Shown here: positions 45,107 to 53,522 of the stretch, piece by piece
How the letters are laid out: every line of letters begins with the position of its first letter
How positions within the stretch are numbered: position 1 is the stretch's first letter
NCBI GenBank assembly: GCA_965116785.1
Contig: OZ220731.1
Coordinates: forward strand, 1,736,001-1,800,000
Direction: 5' to 3'
Source of the DNA: Bin87 sp965116785
GTDB lineage: Bacteria > Chloroflexota > Dehalococcoidia > Lucifugimonadales > UBA3495
Length of the DNA: 64,000 nt
Made by a program: the position numbers and the translations under genes
The notes under the pieces: generated by a model
What the model was told of the DNA's origin: nothing
The model's input: only the letters and a program-made list of their open reading frames with translations
The model's database searches: none

Positions 45107-46870
45107 TCACCGCGGAATCACGGGAAGCGTGATGTGCGACGGGTAACGTGCCGAATGATGGACGGTCTGGCGAGCCGTTTCGAGGCGGGTGTCCACGCCA
45201 AGGGCTGCGCCGGTGTTCGGGTTGCGATCAAAGCGCGGGAAGTTGCTGCTGGAGATGTCCACCCGGATGCGATGGCCGGGCTTGATCACGTGGCTGGTGG
45301 CCCACAGATCGATGGTATAGCGGTACACCTCGCTCGGAGTTACAAAAGAGGGCTCGCGTACCGAAGTTCGATAGCGGGCGCGGATGATTCCGTCCTGAAG
45401 GTTGTGGGCAAAGCCGTCGGGCCTTACGTCGACCAATTTGGCGGTGAAATCGGTGTCTACCGCGGTGGTAGCCGCGTAGAGCGTGACGGAGATGGGCCCG
45501 GTGAGTTCCAGGTCGGACTCGGCTGGGTCGGAAGTAAAGGACAGTACGTCCGGCCGATCTTCGGCGGGGCCCTGATCAAAGACGCCGTATTCGATGATGA
45601 GCGTGTTCCCGCCAAGGGTCGGAACCGGATCGTTAGGGTCGTAAGTGAACTGGTCTGCGGATTCGTCGGGTTCCGGCGGGACCGTTGACAGCGTACCGTC
45701 GCCGCCGCGGGTGTTGGCGCTGCCTCCGGAATGCAAATACCAACGCGTGTATTGGGTGCGCGCCAGGGGCCATTCGTTCTCGTCGCGCCACTTGTTGTCG
45801 CCCATGACGAACAGGCGGACGGGCGGATCGTCCATGATCCCGGTCTCCTCGCCCTTGAGCCAGTACCCGTACCAGCGCAGCAGGTGATCGTGTAGCTCTA
45901 TGGCCGCCTCGGACCCGAAATCGATATTTCCGGCGCCGCCCGTGGTGGGCTCCGTAAAGGGCCGCAGGTGGGCCCATGGGCCAATCAGCAATTTTTGGTT
46001 CCGCCGGGCGGTTTCGCTGCCACCGTGTTTGCCGATGGCCTGGTAGGCGTTTAGCGCGCCCTCCAGAAAGATGTCGTACCACGAGCTGACGTGGAACATG
46101 GGAATGGTCACGTTGCGGGCCTGCCGCTGCAGGTTGATTCCCCACCAGTATGGATCGTCCAATTCCTGGTCGAAGTACTCGTGGAAGTAGGGAGCGGCTT
46201 CCTTGAGACGGTCAATCCAATCGCGCAGAGGGAGGTGTCGATACCATTGGTCGGACAGAGGTTGCCCGAAGTTGCCAGGCTTGATGACGTACTCGTCCAT
46301 CTTGGCCAGCAGCGCTTCGTGTCCGCCACGGGCCAGTGTGTTCCGGCCCTTGAGGATGGCATACGGGACCGTCCAGCCCCACTCCATCGCGCCGCCGGTG
46401 TGGTAGACCCAGGACTGATGGAAGTCGGACGACGCAGAAACAACGGCCATCGTCTGCAGGTGCGGCGGCAGCGGATGCTTGCCAGCCAGCGTGTACTGCG
46501 TCGCGCCGAGGTAGCTCTGGCCGGTGGTGGCCACGCGGCCGTTGGACCACGGTTGGCGTGCCGCCCATTCAACGGTGTCGTAGCCGTCCAGGGCCTCCTG
46601 AAACAGCGGATCGTATTCGCCTTCAGACTCGAAGCGTCCGCGCACGTCCTGGCTCAGGAGCACGTACCCGTGGCGCGGGAAGAACCAGATGGAATGGTCA
46701 GGGTTGCCGAGGTAGCTGTCCTTGCTATACGGCCCCCGGTTGATCAGCACCGGGAAACGCCCCGGCGCGTCGGGCCGCACCACGTCGGTTGCCAGATGAG
46801 TACCGTCGCGCATGGGCACCATGACGTTGGGCTCGCGTGTGACCTGGTACTGGGTTCGCTGGGCAGTCAT
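45107..46870 (-). CDS. CocE/NonD-family serine hydrolase (X-Pro dipeptidyl-peptidase-like)
   Basis: A 587-residue alpha/beta hydrolase of the CocE/NonD family. N-terminal VMVPMRDGTHLATDVVRP leads to the nucleophile motif GQSYLGA (Ser in the elbow), while Asp and His should be in SSWYDIFLEG and GPWAH, followed by the C-terminal jelly-roll lid domain (FTSDPAESDLELTGPISV, IRVDISSSNFPRFDRN). Members cleave esters, acyl groups or N-terminal Xaa-Pro dipeptides. The ATG 46870 is chosen for GGAGG before it and because the longer frame to 47023 has an unrelated leader. No signal peptide. Confidence 0.92.
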   Translation of the reverse strand: MTAQRTQYQVTREPNVMVPMRDGTHLATDVVRPDAPGRFPVLINRGPYSKDSYLGNPDHSIWFFPRHGYVLLSQDVRGRFESEGEYDPLFQEALDGYDTVEWAARQPWSNGRVATTGQSYLGATQYTLAGKHPLPPHLQTMAVVSASSDFHQSWVYHTGGAMEWGWTVPYAILKGRNTLARGGHEALLAKMDEYVIKPGNFGQPLSDQWYRHLPLRDWIDRLKEAAPYFHEYFDQELDDPYWWGINLQRQARNVTIPMFHVSSWYDIFLEGALNAYQAIGKHGGSETARRNQKLLIGPWAHLRPFTEPTTGGAGNIDFGSEAAIELHDHLLRWYGYWLKGEETGIMDDPPVRLFVMGDNKWRDENEWPLARTQYTRWYLHSGGSANTRGGDGTLSTVPPEPDESADQFTYDPNDPVPTLGGNTLIIEYGVFDQGPAEDRPDVLSFTSDPAESDLELTGPISVTLYAATTAVDTDFTAKLVDVRPDGFAHNLQDGIIRARYRTSVREPSFVTPSEVYRYTIDLWATSHVIKPGHRIRVDISSSNFPRFDRNPNTGAALGVDTRLETARQTVHHSARYPSHITLPVIPR

Positions 46871-47075
46871 CGGTGGCACCTCCGGAGGCAGGCCGGCGTT
46901 GGATTGCGACGCCGACTGACGGTCACGATACCCACCGGCGTACCCGACGTCAACAACTGTTTGGGGCTCAGGTAAGACGATCCTGACGCTCAGTATTCCG
47001 CGCGCAATTGACACCCTGAACATCGGCTGATAGCATTTTCACGCTTTCCGACACCATATTGGAGCAGTTGCAGCA

Positions 47076-47285
47076 GTGCCGTCACGTAACGAAAAAAGCC
47101 AGTCAGGACCCTCCCGCCGCCGCTTCCTGGGAGTGCTTGGCGTCGGGATCGCGGGGGCCGCGGTGGTAACTTCCATGTTGCCGTTCGGGCGACGGAATAA
47201 CACGGCCGAGGCCGCGAATGAATTCCCCGGCCCCGGATCAATGTTCCATCCGGCTCAGGACCCCAGGTCCGACCCGCGTCGCTAG
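47076..47285 (+). CDS. Tiny Tat-signal protein
   Basis: A 69-residue protein that is mostly a twin-arginine signal: SRRRFLGVLGVGIAGAAVV at residues 13-31 (the Tat motif SRRxFLx), followed by an AEA/AAN-like cleavage region and only about 25 mature residues ending DPRSDPRR. Start GTG 47076 has GGAG 12 bases upstream. The mature stub is too short for a fold, so it may work like the small Tat-targeting accessory chains of redox enzymes. It lies between a CocE-type hydrolase and mutL with no obvious partner. Confidence 0.6.
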   Translation: MPSRNEKSQSGPSRRRFLGVLGVGIAGAAVVTSMLPFGRRNNTAEAANEFPGPGSMFHPAQDPRSDPRR

Positions 47286-47351
47286 GCACACGCCAACCAA
47301 CGACTACCGCGATGGGGCAGCCGAGTGGTTGCCCCATTCTTTTGCGCGGAT

Positions 47352-49097
47352 TCAGCGGCGGCCAAACTCGCGCTCCAGTTGGTACTCGGAGAAATGGACC
47401 ACCGTGGGACGCCCGTGGGGGCAGTTATGCGGGTTTTCGGTGGTTTGCAGTTGCCGGAGCAGCGCATCCATTTCTTCCCCAGCCAACGTCATTCCCGCGC
47501 GCACCGCTCCGTGACACGCGACCGTGGCGGCCAGAGCGTCTTCGCGCTCCATCACCACCTGCTCCACGGCCACGGCATCCAGCAAGTCGGACAAAGCAGC
47601 AGAAGGGTCAGGGTTGGCGCGGGCAGCCAGGCTGGCGGGCAGCGCGCGGACCAGCCAGGCTCGATCCCCGAAGGGTTCCAGCGCAAACCCGTAGCCTGCA
47701 AGCAGGTCGGCATAGCTTTCCAGGGTAACCGCCTGGGCTGCGGACAAATCGGCGGGCACAGGCGCCAGCAAGGGTTGCGACGGCCGCTCGCCTTCCTGCA
47801 TGCGCTGACGGATCTGGTCGAAAACCACGCGCTCGTGAGCCGCGTGCTGGTCGATAAGGTACATTCCGGATGGGCCTTCGGCGACGATGTAGGTCTGGCG
47901 GATTTGACCCACAACTCGAAGGTCCGCCAAAACATCGCGCAGTGAGCCTTCAGCCGGCGCCAGGGCAGTGGTGGGCAGCGCGAGGCCGTCACGGCGCGGC
48001 TCCGGTGCACCCGTGGATGGCAGACGCGGAGTTTCCAAAGGCGCCGGAAATGTGCTTGGCTGCGGTGCCTTATCGACAGGCGCGAACGTTCGCGTCGCCG
48101 TCCGCACCGGAGCGTGAGCGATCAACGCGTCCCGGACGGCGCGCTGAACCAGTGAAAACAACCGGTCGCCGTCGCGGAACCGCACCTCCCGTTTGGTGGG
48201 ATGGGAGTTTACGTCCACCTGTTCGGGCGGCAGTGAAATGTTGATGACGGCGAACGGGAATCGCCGGTCAGGGAGGGTCCCCTGATATGCCCGCTCGACG
48301 GCGTAGTAGATGGACCGGTCGTAAACCCATCGGCGGTTGACGAGCAGGGTGGTATACGAGCGGTTGCGCCGGTTGAGTTCCACCGAGCCAGTGTAACCGT
48401 CGACCGACACCTCACCATCCGCAAGGGAAACGGGCAGCATCCGCCCGGCCACTTCGGCGCCGTACATGGACAGGATAGCGTCCTGCAGCCGTCCCGACCC
48501 CGGGGTGTTGATCGCCTCGCGCCCGTCCACGGAGAGGGTGAACTTGACCTCAGGATGGGCCAGGGCGTACCGGGTTACCACCTCCTGAATCCGGGCGGCC
48601 TCGGCCGGCGCAGAGCGCAGGAAGTTGCGACGAGCAGGCAGTTCGCCGAACAGATCGACTACCTGTACCGATGTGCCTGGCGGGCATCCCTCGGGCCGCT
48701 TGTCCACGCAGGCGCCGTGGCGAAACTCGATCCGGGCTCCCGCCTGCGAATCAGGCAGGCGAGTGGTGCAGACCACGCGAGCCACGGCCGCGACGCTGGG
48801 CAAAGCTTCGCCGCGGAACCCCAGGGTGGAAACCGTGTGGAGGTCTTCGACCGTGGTGAGCTTGCTGGTGGCATGGTGGCGGAAGGCCAGGTCCAACTCG
48901 TCGGCAGCGATGCCGCAGCCGTCGTCGGTGACGCGAATTTCGGAGACGCCGCCCTCACGAATGGAGACGGCGATCCGGGTGGCGCCGGCGTCTAGCGAGT
49001 TTTCCACCAGCTCCTTGACCACCGACGCGGGGCGCTCGATGACCTCTCCGGCCGCGATCTGCGCGGCGACGTGAGGCGGGAGCTGTTGAATGGGCAT
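47352..49097 (-). CDS. mutL: DNA mismatch repair protein MutL
   Basis: A 581-residue MutL, which links MutS mismatch recognition to strand incision. GHKL ATPase motifs: VENSLDAGAT (motif I, about residues 31-40), DDGCGI, TLGFRGEALPS. The C-terminal domain has DQHAAHERVVFD, which fits the endonuclease metal motif DQHAx2Ex4E except that the last Glu is Asp, plus CPHGRPT. Nicking activity is therefore plausible but not certain. No mutS is in the window. The gene follows the HAD-like gene by 16 bases in the same orientation, in the ArsC-like/HAD/mutL run. Confidence 0.95.
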   Translation of the reverse strand: MPIQQLPPHVAAQIAAGEVIERPASVVKELVENSLDAGATRIAVSIREGGVSEIRVTDDGCGIAADELDLAFRHHATSKLTTVEDLHTVSTLGFRGEALPSVAAVARVVCTTRLPDSQAGARIEFRHGACVDKRPEGCPPGTSVQVVDLFGELPARRNFLRSAPAEAARIQEVVTRYALAHPEVKFTLSVDGREAINTPGSGRLQDAILSMYGAEVAGRMLPVSLADGEVSVDGYTGSVELNRRNRSYTTLLVNRRWVYDRSIYYAVERAYQGTLPDRRFPFAVINISLPPEQVDVNSHPTKREVRFRDGDRLFSLVQRAVRDALIAHAPVRTATRTFAPVDKAPQPSTFPAPLETPRLPSTGAPEPRRDGLALPTTALAPAEGSLRDVLADLRVVGQIRQTYIVAEGPSGMYLIDQHAAHERVVFDQIRQRMQEGERPSQPLLAPVPADLSAAQAVTLESYADLLAGYGFALEPFGDRAWLVRALPASLAARANPDPSAALSDLLDAVAVEQVVMEREDALAATVACHGAVRAGMTLAGEEMDALLRQLQTTENPHNCPHGRPTVVHFSEYQLEREFGRR

Positions 49098-49113
49098 TTG
49101 TCAGGGCGCGTTG

Positions 49114-49551
49114 CTAGAACAGGGGGATCTTGGTGCCCTTGGCGCGGTACTGGCGGTCTTCGGAGTCGCCGGTTTCCAGAAAATCGCAGATGATGCGGTA
49201 GATCCGATCCATCTCGTGGTCCACGCTGCGTGAGAAGAAGTAAGGAGGCACCCACACGCCGCCGAAAGCCGCCACGATCTCAGGATAATCGTCGATCACA
49301 AACTCCGGCTCCACCGGGATTTTCAACTCCGGGAGGCGCTCGTGGAAGTGGTGGGTGGGCTTCTCGTACACGCCGGAGACGAACCGATGCAGGTCGTGCT
49401 TCTCGATCACCTCCCACCGCTCGCCCATGCCGGACCAGATGTATATCTCGTGCCCGTCATCGAGGATTTTCTGGAAGGTTTCCACCGTGCCGGGGCGGAG
49501 CGTGTCATCCAGTCCCAGAATCGTGTAGTCGACGTCGAAGAATATTTTCAT
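49114..49551 (-). CDS. HAD-superfamily-like protein
   Basis: A 145-residue protein with the HAD motif I at residues 6-8 (FFDVDYT), motif II-like YIWSGMG near residue 59 (S in the usual T/S position), and a motif IV-like acidic stretch VIDDYPE. It is shorter than most HAD phosphatases, with no cap domain. An odd feature is a possible His-rich patch (THHFHERL) in the middle. Its place between an ArsC-like selenoprotein candidate and mutL gives no clear function; phosphatase or nucleotide-handling roles are possible. Confidence 0.75.
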   Translation of the reverse strand: MKIFFDVDYTILGLDDTLRPGTVETFQKILDDGHEIYIWSGMGERWEVIEKHDLHRFVSGVYEKPTHHFHERLPELKIPVEPEFVIDDYPEIVAAFGGVWVPPYFFSRSVDHEMDRIYRIICDFLETGDSEDRQYRAKGTKIPLF

Positions 49552-49598
49552 AATGGGTTCGATGTCCTGGCGGCGTTGCTGGTTCGGCGTTGATCCGA

Positions 49599-49961
49599 TC
49601 AGGAACCGAGCGCTTCGGTCATGGCCTTGACGCTGGCTCCTACGATCAATCGGTCACCCAGCCGCACGATGGGGCGGCGGACCAAACGCGGCTCCTCGAG
49701 CATCAACTCCAGCTTTCGTTCATCCGTAAGATCGGCTGCGTTCAGCCCCATCTTTTTCAAGGATGGGCTGCGCGCGGCGAACATGCCGGTAACGCCCGGC
49801 TCACCCAACTCGGCGACGAGCTCACGCAACTCTGATTCGGAGAACGGTTCTTTGAAATAGTCGCGTTCTTCGACTGCGTATCCATTTTGCACGAGCAACT
49901 CTCGCACCTTACGACAGCTGCTTCAACGCGGCCACCAGTACATTGTAGCTGTAGCGCCCAT
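49599..49961 (-). CDS. Candidate selenoprotein: ArsC/Spx-family oxidoreductase with TGA at the catalytic Cys
   Basis: A 120-codon gene if the TGA at 49923-49925 is read as selenocysteine (residue 13). The start ATG 49961 has GGGAGGG 5 bases upstream. The protein then begins MGATATMYWWPR-U-SSCRKVR, so the family's CxxC motif (P.C..CRK) becomes UxxC, with U exactly on the first, catalytic Cys. The rest is a typical arsenate-reductase-like thioredoxin fold: RELLVQNGYAVEERDYFKEP, FAARSPSLKKMGL and LVRRPIVRLGDRLIVGA. Without the TGA decoding the remaining frame starts at a GTG (49907), which would lack the active site. Two facts argue against simple decay: the full family length is kept and a hairpin follows the TGA at once. 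The family reduces arsenate or thiol/disulphide partners; the physiological partner is unknown. First gene of a run with the HAD-like gene and mutL. Confidence 0.75.
49894..49922 (-). promoter_or_regulatory. SECIS-like hairpin directly after TGA
   Basis: On the coding (minus) strand, the 11 bases right after the TGA (AGCAGCTGTCG, 49922-49912) pair with CGAGAGTTGCT (49904-49894): nine Watson-Crick pairs, one G-T pair and one G-G mismatch. The 7-base loop TAAGGTG (49911-49905) contains GGT, as in the loop of classic bacterial SECIS elements recognised by SelB. The stem starts with the first base after the stop codon, and the loop GG lies 15-16 bases from it, at the short end of known spacings. 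Confidence 0.7.
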
Positions 49962-50108
49962 ACGACCCTCCCGACGAATCCGGCAAAAAACTGCTGCGGC
50001 GCTTGCTATTTTATAACGATCCGGCGGCCGGGCATAAGTGGGGCACAGGTAAATTCCATGTAATGTGCCGGACGACCCGAGCCGCGAAGGGCGCCCCGAC
50101 GTCCGCTA

Positions 50109-50117
50109 TGCTATAAT
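50109..50117 (+). promoter_or_regulatory. Extended -10 promoter of rpmB
   Basis: TGCTATAAT is a perfect extended -10 box 30 bases before the rpmB start codon. No convincing -35 hexamer is seen. An AGGGA ribosome-binding site lies at 50136-50140. Confidence 0.6.
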
Positions 50118-50147
50118 CGGCGTCACCAACCGAGCAGGGAAAGTATC

Positions 50148-50360
50148 ATGCAGTGCCAGATTTGCAACAAGTCAGGAATGACCGGAAACAACGTAAGCCA
50201 CTCCAACCGCAAGACCAAGACGCGGTGGAAGGCCAACGTTCACAAGCAGACGCTAGCCATTGACGGCAAGCCGACGCGGGTAAAAATTTGCTCGAGGTGC
50301 TTGCGGACCATGTACAAACCGCCGCGGGGCAAGAAAGCTCGGGCGCGAGCGGTCGCGTAG
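50148..50360 (+). CDS. rpmB: 50S ribosomal protein L28
   Basis: A 70-residue ribosomal protein with the family signature QICNKSGMTGNNVSHSNRKTK, broken here as CNKSGMTGNNVSHSN and RKTKTRW, ending with KICSRCLRTMYK. Two Cys pairs (C3xxC6 and CSRC) indicate a zinc-binding L28 form. Single-gene unit with its own promoter and a palindromic terminator-like repeat after the stop. Confidence 0.97.
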   Translation: MQCQICNKSGMTGNNVSHSNRKTKTRWKANVHKQTLAIDGKPTRVKICSRCLRTMYKPPRGKKARARAVA

Positions 50361-50388
50361 CGGCACCTCACCGGACCAGCCGTAGTAG

Positions 50389-50408
50389 GGGCGAAAGATC
50401 TTTCGCCC
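50389..50408. terminator. Perfect palindrome between convergent rpmB and rpe
   Basis: The 20-base perfect palindrome GGGCGAAAGATCTTTCGCCC ends exactly before the rpe stop codon (50409) and is followed on the plus strand by TTAATTATTT. It can act as a two-way terminator. It is also a repeat: a similar TAGGGGCGAA..GATC..TTCGCCC unit occurs at 59591-59612. Confidence 0.7.
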
Positions 50409-51107
50409 TTAATTATTTCCCGGAGACATGCCGGAAACCGTATCGCGCAGAGCGGCCATTGCTTCCGCCACCGATTGGTCGCGGTTGAATATGGCCGTGC
50501 CGGCAACCAGGATGCGAGCGCCGGCGGCAACGGAATCGCGTGCGGTGTCGTCGGCTTTCACCCCGCCGTCGACCTCCAATTGGACGGAGTAGTCGTTTTC
50601 AGCGATCGTTCGATACAGACGGCGCAATTTGCCAAGGGCCGAGGGTATGAAGGACTGGCCGCCGAACCCCGGGTTGACGGTCATAACCAGCGCGATATCG
50701 AGATCGGGCAGCACCTCTTCAACCGCCGCTATCGGCGTGGCCGGATTGATCGCCACCCCGACCTGGCAACCCTGCTCTTTGATGTAACCGACCGTGCGGT
50801 GCAGGTGGGCGCACGCCTCGGCATGCACCAGGACCTGATCGCTGATGTTCTTGACCAGGCCCGGAAGCAATCGGTCCGGCTCATGGACCATGAGGTGGAT
50901 GTTCAGCGGCAGGGACGTCGCGCCGCGAATGGCGTCCACGACGACCTCCCCGAAGGAGATGTTGGGTACAAACCGACCGTCCATCACGTCGACGTGGATC
51001 AGGTCGGCGCCGGCCGCCTCAGCGTCCGCCACCTGCTGGGCCAGGCGGCCGAAGTCGGCGGCAAGGACCGAAGGTGCGATCTGGACGTGTGCGGCGGTGG
51101 AGGTCAT
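50409..51107 (-). CDS. rpe: Ribulose-phosphate 3-epimerase
   Basis: A 232-residue TIM-barrel enzyme interconverting ribulose-5-P and xylulose-5-P in the pentose phosphate pathway. Motifs: IAPSVLAADFGRLAQQV, HVDVMDGRFVPNISFG (metal-binding His/Asp), HLMVHEP, TVNPGFGGQSFIPSAL, LEVDGGVKADDT. The ATG at 51107 overlaps the argH stop in an ATGA, so it is translated with argH. A longer frame to 51317 is a shadow inside argH. Confidence 0.95.
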   Translation of the reverse strand: MTSTAAHVQIAPSVLAADFGRLAQQVADAEAAGADLIHVDVMDGRFVPNISFGEVVVDAIRGATSLPLNIHLMVHEPDRLLPGLVKNISDQVLVHAEACAHLHRTVGYIKEQGCQVGVAINPATPIAAVEEVLPDLDIALVMTVNPGFGGQSFIPSALGKLRRLYRTIAENDYSVQLEVDGGVKADDTARDSVAAGARILVAGTAIFNRDQSVAEAMAALRDTVSGMSPGNN

Positions 51108-52456
51108 GGCGTCTCGGCTGCACGGAGGATTTGTTTGGCACGGGCCAGGCCATCGGCCACGCGATTGGGAGCAGTGCCGCCCGGGTTGTCGCGCGCAGCC
51201 ACCGACGCCGCAGCGGTGATGGCGTACACGTCCTCGCCGAATTCGGGCGCGAAACTCCGGTACTCGGCAAGTGGCAAGTCCGAGAGGGACAAACCCTCGG
51301 CCTCGCAGTGCTGGCACAGGCGACGCATGACGCCGTGGGCATCGCGGAACGGCACTCCCTTACCCACCAAGTAGTCGGCCAAGTCCGTGGCCAGCATGTA
51401 GCTCTCCCCAGCCAGGGATTCAACGCGCTCGGTGTTGAGTGTTAACCCCGGCAGCATGTCGGCGAAGACGGATAGCGTGGACAGCAGAGTATCCACCGTA
51501 TCGAAGAACCCTTCCTTGTCCTCCTGAAGGTCCCGATTGTAGGTCAGTGGCAAACCCTTGAGAACGGTCAGAATACCCATCAAACTGCCGTAAACCCGAC
51601 CCGTCTTGCCCCGGGCAATTTCGGCGAAATCAGGGTTGCGCTTCTGGGGCATGATGCTGCTGCCGGTGGTGAACTCATCCGCCAACCGCACGAAGTCGAA
51701 CTCGCGGCTGGACCAAATAACTATCTCCTCGGACAGCCGGGAAATGTGCATCATGGCGATGGCGGCAGCCGCGTGGAATTCGGCCAAAAAATCCCGGTCG
51801 GCCACCGCGTCCATGCTGTTCGGGCTGATTTCCGAGAACTCCAGCGCCGTGGCGACGGCATTGCGGTCCGTCGGGTAAGGGACGCCGGCCAGCGCGCCGC
51901 TACCCAGGGGGAGCACGTCCATGCGGGCAGCGCAGTCGGTGAACCGGCCGACGTCGCGCTGCAGCATCTCGAAGTAGGCGAGCATGTGGTGGGCGAAAAG
52001 CACCGGCTGGGCGCGCTGCAGGTGAGTGTAGCCGGGCATCACGACGCCCACGTACCGCTCCGCCAAGGCGACGAGGGCGCGCTGGACAGAGCGTAGACCC
52101 CCCACGGTGTCATCGATAGCCGCTCGGGTGTACAGACGCATGTCCAGTGCAATCTGGTCGTTGCGCGAACGCCCGGTGTGCAGCCGCGCACCGGCGGGGC
52201 CGATCAAGTCGGTCAGCCGCCGCTCGATGTTCATGTGCAGGTCTTCCAGGGCGGGATCCCACGGAAAATCGCCCCGCTCGATTTCCTCCTGCACTGCGGA
52301 AAGGCCATTGATTATCGCGTCGGCATCGCCTGTGCCGATGATCCCTTGCCTGGCCAGCATGGCAGCGTGGGCCTTGGAGCCGGCGATATCCTGCCGGTAA
52401 AGCCTGCGGTCGTAGTGGATGGAGACGGTGTAGTCGCTGTGATCCTGCATCTGCAT
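51104..52456 (-). CDS. argH: Argininosuccinate lyase
   Basis: A 450-residue enzyme of arginine synthesis that splits argininosuccinate to arginine and fumarate. Clear fumarase-superfamily signature GSSIMPQKRNPD, plus LHTGRSRNDQIALDMRL and MPGYTHLQRAQPV. The N-terminus is short: it starts near SIHYDRRLYRQDIAGS, so the usual LWGGRF stretch at the front of ArgH is missing. The core is complete. It is 36 bases downstream of the TIM-barrel isomerase gene and coupled to rpe. Confidence 0.95.
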   Translation of the reverse strand: MQMQDHSDYTVSIHYDRRLYRQDIAGSKAHAAMLARQGIIGTGDADAIINGLSAVQEEIERGDFPWDPALEDLHMNIERRLTDLIGPAGARLHTGRSRNDQIALDMRLYTRAAIDDTVGGLRSVQRALVALAERYVGVVMPGYTHLQRAQPVLFAHHMLAYFEMLQRDVGRFTDCAARMDVLPLGSGALAGVPYPTDRNAVATALEFSEISPNSMDAVADRDFLAEFHAAAAIAMMHISRLSEEIVIWSSREFDFVRLADEFTTGSSIMPQKRNPDFAEIARGKTGRVYGSLMGILTVLKGLPLTYNRDLQEDKEGFFDTVDTLLSTLSVFADMLPGLTLNTERVESLAGESYMLATDLADYLVGKGVPFRDAHGVMRRLCQHCEAEGLSLSDLPLAEYRSFAPEFGEDVYAITAAASVAARDNPGGTAPNRVADGLARAKQILRAAETP

Positions 52457-52492
52457 ACCAACCGTCTACGCAACGACGGTCAGGCGATCGCG

Positions 52493-53308
52493 CTAAGCGT
52501 CCAGATAAGCGAAGCTTGCGGCGAGATTCTCAAAAACCTCGTCATGCGGTGGGATTTCCATGATGGCGGGCCCATCATACGTTTTGCCCTGCAGGATACG
52601 ACGCATTGCCCGACAGTCCAGGTCGCCGTCGTCCACGCTTCCGATGGCCACGCCTTCGCGCGCCTGCTTGAAGTGCACGATCTTGATGAAGTCGGGGGGC
52701 AGATTCGCCAATTCGTCCAGCGGATTGCTGTCCGGGTGGCGGCGCAGTTGGTTGGTCGGGTCGGGACACAGACCCAGGTACTGCCCTTCCGCTGCAGTCA
52801 ACTGGGCCCGAGCTTCGCTCACTAGGAGGGCCATGGAGCGCAGCGGCTGGCCCGAGTTTTCCATGGAGAAGATGACCCCCTGGCGAGCCGCCTCCCGCAC
52901 CAGGGGCACGATTCGCCCTGCCGCCTCGGCGACGTCATCAGCAGTCTCCCAGGCGGTATCGGACGTCCCCGGATCCACGGTGCGCAGGTGCGGCGAACCG
53001 CCGCCAACCAGCCGCGCCGCTTCCAGCTGGGACTGGTACAAGCCGCCTTGGGGGTCGATATCGGTGGTGATGCACGGCAGCGCGACGGCCAGGTCGAAGG
53101 TGAGTTCGGGGAAGCGCACCACGACATCAGCGAGGGCAGTGAGGTTCGGCCTCCAGTCCTGGCCCTCGCCGGATTCAGCGAGGCCGAGACAGGTCTGCCG
53201 CAGTTCGACGTGCCGCGCACCGTGGTCCTGCGCGGTCGCGATGAGATCCCCGAGGTCCATATCGTCGAGCTGGTTGCGCCAAGAATTGGTAATTGCGCCG
53301 TAGATCAT
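52493..53308 (-). CDS. Sugar phosphate isomerase/epimerase-like TIM-barrel protein
   Basis: A 271-residue protein of the xylose-isomerase-like/AP-endonuclease-2 barrel family. Metal-binding residues are likely in ARHVELRQT, FSMENSGQP, CPDPTNQL and IKIVHFKQA; FKQARE near the C-terminus and AIMEIPPHDE agree with the family. The substrate is unknown. It is first in the isomerase-argH-rpe run and may be co-transcribed with them. Confidence 0.85.
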   Translation of the reverse strand: MIYGAITNSWRNQLDDMDLGDLIATAQDHGARHVELRQTCLGLAESGEGQDWRPNLTALADVVVRFPELTFDLAVALPCITTDIDPQGGLYQSQLEAARLVGGGSPHLRTVDPGTSDTAWETADDVAEAAGRIVPLVREAARQGVIFSMENSGQPLRSMALLVSEARAQLTAAEGQYLGLCPDPTNQLRRHPDSNPLDELANLPPDFIKIVHFKQAREGVAIGSVDDGDLDCRAMRRILQGKTYDGPAIMEIPPHDEVFENLAASFAYLDA

Positions 53309-53466
53309 GGTGCTCTTCTCCGTGGCAATCTGAGTTTATAACCGTGGCACGAATATCCCTGCCATCTGGCTATCAGCACATCGTCAGCCGAAACTATACC
53401 GCAGCGGCCGACTGCGCTCAACAGCGAGCCTGGCGACACATCCGTCCCGGGTCGCAAATGGCCCTA

Positions 53467-53475
53467 TGCTAGAAT
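53467..53475 (+). promoter_or_regulatory. Extended -10 promoter candidate for carbinolamine dehydratase
   Basis: TGCTAGAAT fits the extended -10 pattern, 48 bases before the ATG at 53523. It closely resembles the TGCTATAAT box of rpmB. Confidence 0.5.
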
Positions 53476-53522
53476 TACGAAACGAACAAATGCCCCGCGA
53501 AACATTCAGGAGGCCAACAAGA

